From a virus: 30,241 bases of DNA. The position numbers and the translations under genes were made by a program. Shown here one piece after another: positions 1 through 6,931 of this stretch. Below the pieces are notes generated by a model. That model did no database searches, was not told the DNA's origin, and saw only the letters and a list, made by a program, of their open reading frames with translations. Positions within the stretch are counted from its first letter, which is position 1. Each line of letters starts with the position of its first letter. Where the stretch lies: positions 1 through 30,241 of the IMG/VR virus record IMGVR_UViG_3300032397_001426; one strand, 5' to 3'.

Positions 1-1
1 C

Positions 2-1291
2 GCGTTGAAAGCAAGCGGAAACTATACTGTTGATTGGGGTGACGGCTCAGCACCAGAAAACGTAGCTGCAGGCATCAAGGCTGAACACCAATTTAACTAC
101 GCTGATGTCTCAGGAACGGTGACGATCAACGAGCTTACTTACAGACAAGCCATCATCACGGTTGTTCCGCAAGTTGGTCAGAATTTTACTAGCCTAAGTT
201 TACATCAAGCACATTCTGGCTGCGGACAGTCAAGCGGACACCCATGGGACACGCCGTGGTTGGACTGGACGGTGAACTCACCTAACCTAAGCGTGCTGAC
301 AGTTGCAACTAACTTACCAGATGCTTCTTTAGTGACTGTGTTTAATCGCACAGAGCAAATCACTGTCGGGGAAAACGTCATAGTCACGTTAGAGGGTGAG
401 TTTGGTTCATACGAAAACTTGTTTAGAACACACTCGCTTGCTTCATTTGTAAGCGGTGATTTCCCAGCCTTAACATCCGTAAACAAAGCGTGGCTTTATT
501 GTCGTGCTTTGAGATCTTGGACCGGCGGTAACTTTCCAGAGTTAATAAACGCTGATTCAGCGTGGTCTAATTGTCTCAATTTACAAACATGGGTTGGCGA
601 TGATTTTCCAGCCCTGACCAGCGCAATTAACTCATGGAAAGAATGCGTAGCTTTGCAATCATGGACAGGCGGTGATTTCCTAGCTCTGACTAACATAAGC
701 GAAGCGTGGTACGATTCACTCAATTTACAAACATGGACCGGAGGTGATTTCTCGGCTGTGACTAACTTATCAAATGCGTGGGTTTACTGCTACTCATTAC
801 GATCATGGACAGGCGGTAATTTCTCGGCTGTGACTAACTTATCAGCTGCGTGGTGGAATTGTTACTCGTTACAATCATGGACCGGTGGTAATTTTCCAGC
901 CCTGACTGATGTATCATATGCGTGGAACGGATGTCTCATATTACAATCATGGATCGGGGGTGACTTTCCAGCACTGACTAACATGAACTATGCGTGGTTT
1001 GGTTGCTACGCATTACGCTCATGTGTCGGTGGTGATTTCTCAGCTGTGACCGATGCAGCTGATCCATGGTTATACTGTTTTTCTCTTCAAAACATAACAG
1101 GACCTACCGGCATCACAGCTGACTTTTCAGTTGCTAACTGTCAACTTGGTCGGGCGGCGCTTGTGACTATCTTTAATGCTCTCGGTACGGCCGCTAAGAC
1201 AATCACCGTCACTGGCAACTACGGCGTTGTTGCGCTGACTGGACCTGACCTGGCTATCGCTACAGACAAAGGATGGACGGTTGTAACTTAA
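2..1291 (+). CDS. Repeat-rich adhesin-like protein, BspA/DUF285-type repeats (5' end off the window)
   Basis: The reading frame is open to the left edge, so the gene is probably cut by the window; a TTG at position 5 is the first start-like codon but has no ribosome site visible. The N-terminal part contains YTVDWGDG, a motif seen in PKD-like beta-sandwich domains. It is followed by nine 24-residue repeats with the pattern L-x-S-W-T-G-G-(D/N)-F-x-A-(L/V)-T-N, then A-W and a Cys. This resembles the BspA-like leucine-rich repeats (DUF285) of bacterial surface proteins. The tail after the repeats ends in a beta-rich piece. In a phage such a protein could be a tail-fibre or receptor-binding component, but that role is inferred. 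The function is not certain; the coding call is. Confidence 0.85.
   Translation, partial: ALKASGNYTVDWGDGSAPENVAAGIKAEHQFNYADVSGTVTINELTYRQAIITVVPQVGQNFTSLSLHQAHSGCGQSSGHPWDTPWLDWTVNSPNLSVLTVATNLPDASLVTVFNRTEQITVGENVIVTLEGEFGSYENLFRTHSLASFVSGDFPALTSVNKAWLYCRALRSWTGGNFPELINADSAWSNCLNLQTWVGDDFPALTSAINSWKECVALQSWTGGDFLALTNISEAWYDSLNLQTWTGGDFSAVTNLSNAWVYCYSLRSWTGGNFSAVTNLSAAWWNCYSLQSWTGGNFPALTDVSYAWNGCLILQSWIGGDFPALTNMNYAWFGCYALRSCVGGDFSAVTDAADPWLYCFSLQNITGPTGITADFSVANCQLGRAALVTIFNALGTAAKTITVTGNYGVVALTGPDLAIATDKGWTVVT
437..1084 (+). repeat. Nine in-frame 72-bp tandem repeats
   Basis: Repeat units begin at 437, 509, 581, 653, 725, 797, 869, 941 and 1013, each exactly 72 bases, encoding 24 residues. 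Units from 653 to 941 are the most alike at DNA level (for example repeated 'tcatggac' and 'gctgtgactaactta' words); the first and last are diverged, and a decayed tenth copy starts at 1085. The exact spacing means that copy number could change by recombination without breaking the frame. Confidence 0.9.
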
Positions 1292-1308
1292 CAAACGGAT
1301 GTGTTCAG

Positions 1309-2307
1309 ATGAAATTTAATCAAATTTTAGAGCTTGCATACCCTAAGAACTTAGGTGTCATGGAGATGTTCAAGTTTTATCAGCTTGCATCTAAAGCTGA
1401 AAAAGACCAGATGCAAGCTTTGATTAACAAGAACGATTTTAACGCGTGTTGGGAGCTCCTTCAGCGAGTCACTGGTGTCAAGTTAGCGCCTGTGAATGAG
1501 TCGATCTCAGCGGTTAAAAACTCGATTCAGATCACGACCCAGCATGACCGAAGCGCTTCTACGATTGACTCGATCTCAACATATTTTAAGAAAGTCCCAT
1601 ATCACACTGCGCTCCAACATAACGAGATCTACTCGATCTTAAACTACATCAGCACGCCTGAGACCATGAAGCTGCTAACATCTCTCAAAGGACGTGGTCC
1701 TTACAATGTCTCAGCGGAACAGCTAGATAGATTTCTAACACAAGTAACTGATGCATGTGCTGGGTTGATCAAGCGGTTGAACCCAGAGGTCATCATCTAC
1801 TCAGCATCGACATCACCTTTGATAGGTGGGTTTGTCTCACATCTTAAAGAAACTCATCCTAAGATTAAAGTTGCGAGCGAAGCTTTCATCAAGAAGAGCC
1901 TTGCTGGCGCTGATGTCAAAGCCGTGCTTAACACAGAGCATCCAGAGTGGACGAAGTTTGCTGATGAGAACCCGAAGGCTGTCTTGCAGCTCAAGCAATC
2001 TTTGAAACATCATCTAGAGAGCGGCGAGCTTGAGCTAAAGAAGCTTTATAAGCCGTACCTCAAGTTCATCAAGAACTTTATCCAGCTTAAAGACGTGTCT
2101 GACACCATTGACGTTGTCAACGAGAAGAGAGTGCTTATAGTCGATGACGTGCTCTCGACAGGCACGACAATTCGTGAGATGATTCGTCAGATCGAAGAGC
2201 TTGAACCTGCTCAAGTTTCTACCTTGACTATCTTCAAGCGAACTAACTTAGTATCAGTTTCGAGGATGATTCCTGTTGCAAAAAATGTTACAGGACATGA
2301 AATTTGA
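1309..2307 (+). CDS. Phosphoribosyltransferase-like protein with possible capsid-targeting leader
   Basis: The C-terminal third holds RVLIVDDVLSTGTT at about residues 274-287, the PRPP-binding loop of type I phosphoribosyltransferases: hydrophobic strand, two acidic residues, then a (S/T)GTT loop. The first 270 residues are mainly helical and not recognised; YSASTSPLIGGF near residue 165 may be another part of the PRTase fold. I chose the ATG at 1309 (MKFNQILEL) over the ATG at 1273 because 1273 lies inside the preceding gene and because other genes here start with the same kind of MK-x-x-x-I/L-L-E stretch. The substrate base is unknown. A terminator follows at 2363. The fold call is moderate; the reaction is not known. 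Confidence 0.75.
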   Translation: MKFNQILELAYPKNLGVMEMFKFYQLASKAEKDQMQALINKNDFNACWELLQRVTGVKLAPVNESISAVKNSIQITTQHDRSASTIDSISTYFKKVPYHTALQHNEIYSILNYISTPETMKLLTSLKGRGPYNVSAEQLDRFLTQVTDACAGLIKRLNPEVIIYSASTSPLIGGFVSHLKETHPKIKVASEAFIKKSLAGADVKAVLNTEHPEWTKFADENPKAVLQLKQSLKHHLESGELELKKLYKPYLKFIKNFIQLKDVSDTIDVVNEKRVLIVDDVLSTGTTIREMIRQIEELEPAQVSTLTIFKRTNLVSVSRMIPVAKNVTGHEI

Positions 2308-2362
2308 TATAAAATTTTCTTGTACCGATTGATACACGGTACAGTCTCCTGTCAAGACCTTT

Positions 2363-2387
2363 GCCCCGCTTCGGCGGGGCATTTTTT
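2363..2387 (+). terminator. Rho-independent terminator with UUCG loop
   Basis: A perfect 7-bp GC-rich stem (GCCCCGC / GCGGGGC) closes a TTCG tetraloop and is followed by six T. It lies 55 bases after the phosphoribosyltransferase-like gene and ends that transcript. Confidence 0.92.
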
Positions 2388-2404
2388 GCATGTTTACATC
2401 GTGA

Positions 2405-2740
2405 ATGTTTTATGATACCATGGTCAACATGGAACCTGTCTTTGAGTTTAAGGCTGACACGACGACTAAGTTAAACGAGTCAGCTTTTGGTTTTACACCA
2501 GGAGCTACGACGATCAGCGTGAGTTGTCTTACTTGTCCTTATCCGGTCAGGTGGGGCATCAGCCTTGGGTTGTATCCAAAAGCTAGCCTCTTGAATCGCT
2601 TGATCATGGCTATTGAAAGCGGTGATGTGCTAAGCAACCCTGAAGTAAAAGCTGATGTTAACGGTGACCTGTACATAGCAACTGATATCAATGTGTTTGG
2701 TTTTACTTTGGAGTCTGATCTTACTCGTTTAGGATACTAG
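2405..2740 (+). CDS. Conserved-looking protein of unknown function
   Basis: A 111-residue product with no motif I recognise. It is probably beta-rich, with a central C-L-T-C-P pair of cysteines (about residues 41-44) and an acidic C-terminal half. The start is uncertain: in-frame ATGs lie at 2405, 2420 and 2429 and none has a clear Shine-Dalgarno sequence. It ends directly against the SprT-like gene at 2741 with no gap, so the two are likely translated together. It follows a terminator and so begins a new transcription unit. Confidence 0.75.
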   Translation: MFYDTMVNMEPVFEFKADTTTKLNESAFGFTPGATTISVSCLTCPYPVRWGISLGLYPKASLLNRLIMAIESGDVLSNPEVKADVNGDLYIATDINVFGFTLESDLTRLGY

Positions 2741-3163
2741 ATGACACGCTCTGATGATGACTTGAAAATCAAAGCACAAGCAACAGCAAATGCTTTTGCT
2801 AAAGCATACAATGAAAAACACGGCTCGAAGATTCCTCTTCCTGTCGAGCTTTCATTCGAGCTTGAGCTGTCTAAACCTCGCACGGCTGGGCTCGCTATAG
2901 GCTCTCAGCGGATCGAGATCAACATGACGTTGTATCGTGACCACGCACTTGACTACCTCAACTGGGTAATTCCGCATGAAGTAGCTCATCTCGCCCAAGT
3001 CTCCCTTAGCATGGAAGGGGGCGATCATGGCCCGCAGTGGCGTAAGCTGATGGAGAGCATGTTTCGAAAGACACATAAGACCCATAACATGGACACGAAG
3101 AAAGCTATCGCTGTCTATGAAGCCCATAAAGTCGCGTCTAAGGCTTTGCGTAAAAGGAAATAA
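2741..3163 (+). CDS. SprT-like zinc metalloprotease
   Basis: The 140-residue product has the zincin motif HEVAH at residues 79-83 and a downstream HGPQW with a likely third zinc ligand at His96. This layout (HExxH, then about a dozen residues, then H-G-x-x-W) is that of the SprT/Spartan family. Cellular Spartan proteins cut DNA-protein crosslinks; phage copies are common but their targets are mostly unknown. The C-terminus is strongly basic (KALRKRK), which would suit nucleic-acid binding. The gene abuts both its neighbours and the start follows the previous stop without a gap, so translation is probably coupled. Confidence 0.88.
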   Translation: MTRSDDDLKIKAQATANAFAKAYNEKHGSKIPLPVELSFELELSKPRTAGLAIGSQRIEINMTLYRDHALDYLNWVIPHEVAHLAQVSLSMEGGDHGPQWRKLMESMFRKTHKTHNMDTKKAIAVYEAHKVASKALRKRK

Positions 3164-3165
3164 CC

Positions 3166-3495
3166 ATGACATCAAACTACAAGTCAAACTACAAGTCTTT
3201 CGGTCTTCAGTGTGCTAGCGGGTGGAAGAGTCTCTACGAACCGCTGATCGATGAGGTTACTCGGCTAGACGGAGAAGTTCTTCAAGTCAAAGAGAAGTTT
3301 GCCGGCTTGAGGTTCTACTACTCAGTGCCAGCGACGATCTCGAAAGAAGTTCATGAACAGCTGACCAAGAAGGTAGCGGCAGCTGAAGACAAGAGCTTTG
3401 AGATCTGTGAAGAATGCGGTGAACCAGGTCAGCGCGCTGGCAAAGGGTGGATTCGCACTCTCTGCGAGAAACACGCAAAAGAGTGGGACCGATAA
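3166..3495 (+). CDS. Small Cys4 zinc-binding phage protein, unknown role
   Basis: The 109-residue product has a C-terminal C-x2-C ... C-x2-H-like cluster: CEECGEPGQ, then W-I-R-T-L-C-E-K-H-A. The central VKEKFAGLRFYY is typical of a small protein family widespread in phages and prophages of Proteobacteria, which I know only as hypothetical. The zinc ribbon suggests protein or nucleic-acid contact. It starts three bases after the SprT-like gene. A repeated NYKS at the N-terminus comes from a 12-base direct repeat (aactacaagtca) at 3175-3198. Function unknown. Confidence 0.82.
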   Translation: MTSNYKSNYKSFGLQCASGWKSLYEPLIDEVTRLDGEVLQVKEKFAGLRFYYSVPATISKEVHEQLTKKVAAAEDKSFEICEECGEPGQRAGKGWIRTLCEKHAKEWDR

Positions 3496-3496
3496 A

Positions 3497-3525
3497 TTTA
3501 CCTCTGAGAGCTTAGTAAGTATAAT
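3497..3525 (+). promoter_or_regulatory. Sigma70-type (early) promoter
   Basis: TTTACC at 3497-3502 and a perfect TATAAT at 3520-3525 are separated by 17 bases. They overlap the end of the zinc-protein gene and sit 25 bases before the membrane-protein start, as expected for a T4-like early promoter read by unmodified host polymerase. Confidence 0.7.
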
Positions 3526-3550
3526 GTTCTTCTTTACTCAGGAGAACTTT

Positions 3551-3802
3551 ATGCTCAACGCAATCCCAGTTATCGGTTGGCTGATCAGCTTTATCCTCTC
3601 GGTCTCGCTTGCAATTCCGTTTTATTTTATCTGGAATCACCTAGCATCAACATACTTTTACTTTCTGCCTGAGGTCTACTTAAACCTTCCGTTCTGGGAC
3701 ACAGTAGGGCTCTTCATGATCATCCCAATCTTGAAGTTCATGCTCGTCCCTAAGTTTGGCGGCAGCTCAAGCAGCAGCTCAACAGGAAAGAAAGACAACT
3801 AA
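3551..3802 (+). CDS. Small membrane protein
   Basis: An 83-residue protein with two hydrophobic segments (about residues 4-30 and 48-66), the first interrupted by polar residues, and a flexible Gly/Ser-rich tail ending in KKDN. The start at 3551 has a good Shine-Dalgarno sequence (CAGGAGAA, 3540-3547); a longer frame opening at 3398 lies inside the previous gene and lacks such a site. It sits right behind a strong sigma70 promoter and just before the RNA ligase gene, so it is probably expressed early. Holin-like topology is conceivable but not supported by context. Function unknown. Confidence 0.78.
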   Translation: MLNAIPVIGWLISFILSVSLAIPFYFIWNHLASTYFYFLPEVYLNLPFWDTVGLFMIIPILKFMLVPKFGGSSSSSSTGKKDN

Positions 3803-3803
3803 C

Positions 3804-4844
3804 GTGGCAAAGCATATCTCTTTTCCAAGCATTGAACAGTATCGTAACGTTGTCAAGACGGTGCAAGAGCGTTGTCGTTTTCACAACGTTCCGCTGCCGA
3901 AGCTTGTGTTTCACGGCACGATCAAGCTGCATGGAACAAACTCATCAGTTGTGTTCAGTGATCATGAGCTGTGGGCTCAGTCACGCTCTCAGGTGATCAC
4001 GCTTGAAGCAGACAATGCTGGGTTTGCTCGTTTCGTAGAGGAGAGCCGTGCGGACCTTCAAGAACTCTGCATAGTAGCGTTAGACATCACTCACGCTATG
4101 GATCCTAGAAGCATAGTGATTCTCTACGGAGAGTGGTGCGGTAAAGGGATTCAAAAAGGTGTAGGCATCTCACAGCTCGATCATAAGAGGTTTGTCATCT
4201 TCGCGATTCGAGTTCTCGCGCCGCCTGAGCAAGAGTCTGGCGGCTGGCTTGATCCGTCAGTAGTTAAGATGATTTACCAAGAAGTCAAGATGTTTCGTGA
4301 GCTAGAAAACATCGATTGCATCGAGCTTTACAAGACATGGGAGCTCGAGATTGATATGTCTTTCCCTCAAGCTAAGCAAAACCTCTTAGGTGAGCTTACG
4401 TTAGAGGTAGAGCAAGAATGTCCTGTTGCAGCTGTGCTCGGGATCAAGGGAGTCGGCGAGGGGATTGTTTGGAGATGCACCAGCGTCGATGCTCCTATTC
4501 GCGTTGATGACTTGATCTTCAAAGTAAAAGGCGAGAAACATTCTGACACAAAAGTAAAGGTCTTAGCGGCTGTTGATCTCGAGAAGGTGCAAAACATCAA
4601 AGAGTTTGTCGAGAAAGTCGTGACCGATCATCGGCTAGAGAAAGGCATAGATCACCTGAAAGCATCGACGCTTGATGTTGACGTGAAGAACACTGGAGAG
4701 TTCTTAAAGTGGGTCGGAACAGACGTGATGAAGGAAGAGATCGAGCTTATGACCGAGAGCGGCCTTGATCGCAAGTCAGTGATGGGTGAGGTCAACAAGA
4801 CCGCTCGTCAGTGGTTCATGACATATTGCAACGAGAATTTATGA
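3804..4844 (+). CDS. Rnl2-type RNA ligase
   Basis: Nucleotidyltransferase motifs appear in order: motif I KLHGTN with the likely AMP-accepting Lys41, motif III/IIIa YGEWCGKG (108-115), motif IV EGIVWR (219-224), motif V KVKGEKHS (240-247). The KxHGTN form points to the T4 Rnl2/kinetoplastid editing-ligase branch rather than Rnl1. Rnl2 enzymes seal nicks in double-stranded RNA, and phages use RNA ligases to repair tRNAs cut by host defences. GTG at 3804 is the preferred start: it is one base after the previous stop and follows AGGAAAG. The longer frame from 3756 would overlap the membrane-protein gene. At 346 residues it is close to T4 Rnl2 length (334). Confidence 0.88.
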   Translation: MAKHISFPSIEQYRNVVKTVQERCRFHNVPLPKLVFHGTIKLHGTNSSVVFSDHELWAQSRSQVITLEADNAGFARFVEESRADLQELCIVALDITHAMDPRSIVILYGEWCGKGIQKGVGISQLDHKRFVIFAIRVLAPPEQESGGWLDPSVVKMIYQEVKMFRELENIDCIELYKTWELEIDMSFPQAKQNLLGELTLEVEQECPVAAVLGIKGVGEGIVWRCTSVDAPIRVDDLIFKVKGEKHSDTKVKVLAAVDLEKVQNIKEFVEKVVTDHRLEKGIDHLKASTLDVDVKNTGEFLKWVGTDVMKEEIELMTESGLDRKSVMGEVNKTARQWFMTYCNENL

Positions 4845-5263
4845 AATCTCCGTTCACAGTAGGTGTCATTCGTTACTTACGGCCTAAGCGCTTCAATGAA
4901 GAGGTTAAGCTTACACATGACAACTTAGGTGGCATAACTTTTGCTATCACGATCGATCACATGAACTCGAGGTTATGGGTCGCGTGGTCGATCTGTAAAC
5001 ACGATGATAACTTTAGCAAAGAGCTTGGTCGAACTCAAGCGTTTCACCGGTTGCATCAAGGAAAGTTTATCGTCTTAGCATATGACAAAGACAGTGACTT
5101 GCTTTCTAACATCGTCAATCAAGTCAACTCCAAAGCCGTCATCAGCTCAACAGTAAGTGCTGATAATCTTCGAACGCTGAGCAAACAAATTCAGATATGT
5201 GATGAGCGACATATCAGCTCAACAGTTTGCTCAAGCATCGTTGACAGTCATCGATCTATCTAA
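4841..5263 (+). CDS. Protein of unknown function
   Basis: A 140-residue product whose ATG at 4841 overlaps the RNA ligase stop (ATGA), which favours this start over 4811 and suggests coupled translation. The sequence looks like a small alpha/beta domain, with several hydrophobic strands (GGITFAITI, FIVLAYD) and a Ser-rich C-terminus. No family is recognised. Its C-terminal end overlaps by four bases the end of the oppositely oriented gene at 5260-6816, so the two transcription units converge here without a visible terminator. Confidence 0.75.
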   Translation: MKSPFTVGVIRYLRPKRFNEEVKLTHDNLGGITFAITIDHMNSRLWVAWSICKHDDNFSKELGRTQAFHRLHQGKFIVLAYDKDSDLLSNIVNQVNSKAVISSTVSADNLRTLSKQIQICDERHISSTVCSSIVDSHRSI

Positions 5264-6816
5264 GTAGCAGCTGCCGCTTCTGACTTGCTCATCAAGTCAA
5301 GTCCTTCGATCGTTCCTTTGTCGTTATACTTGACCTTGTACATGATCATCTCTGAACGGTTTGATGACCAGCTTCCTGACTGTTGCAAGCCTATCTCATG
5401 CACAGTTAAACCTAGACCTTGAAGCTTTAAGAAAAACATGATCTTGCTAGGAGGAGTCATGTCTGCAAGCTCACGGTCCAAAGTTTGAATTCTGTGTTCA
5501 CCTTCTTCTTTTGTTAGCTCCTTAGCTTCGACTTGAGCTTCGATCTCACGAGCCTTGTCACGATATGCTTTCTTAATGTTCCATAGCTCTTCACCCTTTT
5601 CTGCAACGTGAAACTCGATGTACGGGAGATCACTCTCCCACATCTTCTCACCCTTTTGAGCCGCGATCAGCTTGTTAAACCTAAGGTTGCGCTCATCATA
5701 AAAGTTGTAGACAAACTGCTTCCCGCCGACTGTAAGCTTAAACTTGTCGTGAAACTTACCAGCTAAGATCAGCTTATGAAGATCAGAAGCTGAATCAATA
5801 GTAACAGCTTCCTCGTTAGCTTTCTTAGTGCGAAGCTTGTCAGCGCGGTCAATAAGCGTTTGTTTTAGCTCATTCATGTATTTCTTATAAGCCGGCGGAA
5901 CATAAGTTCGATCTTTGATAGCATCGAACTGAGACCTCTTAAACGCTTTCTTGACATAGAGATTTTCTTCGTCTCGAGGAATAGAACCTGCTCTCTGTTC
6001 CTTACGTTCTTTGTGAAGCGCTTCACGCTCTGGATCAGCCGTGATGCCGATGTACTTTACTTCAGCTTCTTTGTTGCCTAGCTCAAGCCTGACGAACTCG
6101 ATCAGGTGAGAGATCCACTCAGCTGTTCTTTGCTTTGACTGACCGACGATAGCACCCTTGCTCAGGTCATAGCCGCTGATCGTGTTACGCCCTGACTTGA
6201 ATGAGGCCTTAGTGAGCTTTTCTAATGCTTCGGCTTCGAGCCGTTCACGAGAGTTCACTAGCTGTTTAGCGTGTGATGCTGGTTCGTTTACTTCTTTCAT
6301 CTTGCGAGCATTTTCTTCAGGCGTGTCATATTTTTTGTTGTTATTGATGTAGTTGATAGTATCAGCTTTCTGCTTCATTGCGTGCCTGACCACGTCTGTT
6401 TCTGAGATGTCTTTTGCCGCCATCTCTCGAATCTTAGACGAGATGCCGAAAGAAAATGTTGTTACGTGTGTTTTGCTATCAGATTGCTTGAAAAGCAAAC
6501 CTACTTGTTGACCGGCTACCTCGATGATCAACGCTTTGATCTCTTTTGTCGTCTTGAACAAGTCAAGCATCTTGTACGGTGTTGTCGTCGCAGCAATTCC
6601 TGGAAGAGCTTTTAACTGAGATCCTGTGCCAAAGCCAGCTTGCAGCGTTGATCGCTTTGGGTCTTTATAAGAAAACTTATAATAGCGATCAACTTGTGTC
6701 AACAGCAAACGTTTTAAGCCAGCATCAAGCGAGTTGAGGTTGCCCATTCCCTTGAGATTTGGGTCACGCCGTGCTTCGTCTAACAAGTTAAAGTATTCTA
6801 GGAGGAGAGAACTCAT
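5260..6816 (-). CDS. Large unknown protein, possible packaged or head-associated protein
   Basis: The only minus-strand gene of the window. It encodes 518 residues, rich in Lys/Glu and mostly helical, with a likely coiled coil near residues 415-455 (KAREIEAQVEAKELTKEEGE). The N-terminus SSLLLEYFNLLDEA resembles the leaders of T4 prohead components and contains an L-D-E|A site matching the gp21 protease pattern. The start is supported by AGAGGT five bases upstream on the minus strand and by a GGTAAATA late-type box at 6846-6839. No catalytic motif is recognised. The late promoter makes a virion or assembly role plausible; this is inference. Confidence 0.85.
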   Translation of the reverse strand: MSSLLLEYFNLLDEARRDPNLKGMGNLNSLDAGLKRLLLTQVDRYYKFSYKDPKRSTLQAGFGTGSQLKALPGIAATTTPYKMLDLFKTTKEIKALIIEVAGQQVGLLFKQSDSKTHVTTFSFGISSKIREMAAKDISETDVVRHAMKQKADTINYINNNKKYDTPEENARKMKEVNEPASHAKQLVNSRERLEAEALEKLTKASFKSGRNTISGYDLSKGAIVGQSKQRTAEWISHLIEFVRLELGNKEAEVKYIGITADPEREALHKERKEQRAGSIPRDEENLYVKKAFKRSQFDAIKDRTYVPPAYKKYMNELKQTLIDRADKLRTKKANEEAVTIDSASDLHKLILAGKFHDKFKLTVGGKQFVYNFYDERNLRFNKLIAAQKGEKMWESDLPYIEFHVAEKGEELWNIKKAYRDKAREIEAQVEAKELTKEEGEHRIQTLDRELADMTPPSKIMFFLKLQGLGLTVHEIGLQQSGSWSSNRSEMIMYKVKYNDKGTIEGLDLMSKSEAAAAT

Positions 6817-6838
6817 GTAAACCTCTTAACAGTGATGA

Positions 6839-6846
6839 TATTTACC
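6839..6846 (-). promoter_or_regulatory. T4-type late promoter box (GGTAAATA, minus strand)
   Basis: Read on the minus strand this is GGTAAATA, one of two TAAATA boxes in the divergent intergenic region, 22 bases upstream of the ATG at 6816. It would drive the minus-strand 518-residue gene. Confidence 0.6.
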
Positions 6847-6873
6847 AAGCAATGAAGACGAAACAACTAAACA

Positions 6874-6894
6874 ACGGCCGACATAGACGGCCGT
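6874..6894. repeat. Perfect 7-bp inverted repeat between divergent genes
   Basis: ACGGCCG and CGGCCGT flank a 7-base spacer (acataga). The repeat directly abuts the AGTAAATA box at 6895 on its upstream side, and has no T-run, so it looks more like a protein-binding site or upstream promoter element than a terminator. Confidence 0.6.
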
Positions 6895-6902
6895 AGTAAA
6901 TA
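6895..6902 (+). promoter_or_regulatory. T4-type late promoter box (AGTAAATA)
   Basis: AGTAAATA lies 29 bases before the start of the gp13-like gene and opens the morphogenesis cluster. It matches the TATAAATA late consensus in its last six bases. Confidence 0.6.
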
Positions 6903-6931
6903 TCTCATAAGAGACTCTTCGAGGTAGACAT

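Noticed and set aside
437-1084. Regular repeats considered as a CRISPR-like array
   Set aside because: The units are contiguous without spacers and keep one reading frame, so they are protein-coding repeats.
1273-1308. Upstream ATG that would extend the phosphoribosyltransferase-like protein by 12 residues
   Set aside because: It lies inside the end of the preceding gene without a ribosome site, and the ATG at 1309 gives an N-terminus like those of other genes here.
2386-2421. Promoter-like TTGCAT or TTTACA with TATGAT before the gene at 2405
   Set aside because: No pair has good spacing (19 or 12 bases to TATGAT), and the -10 would overlap the first candidate start codons, so it is not listed as a feature.
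3398-3550. Longer reading frame upstream of the small membrane protein
   Set aside because: It overlaps the zinc-protein gene in another frame; the strong AGGAGA site and hydrophobic start at 3551 define the real gene.
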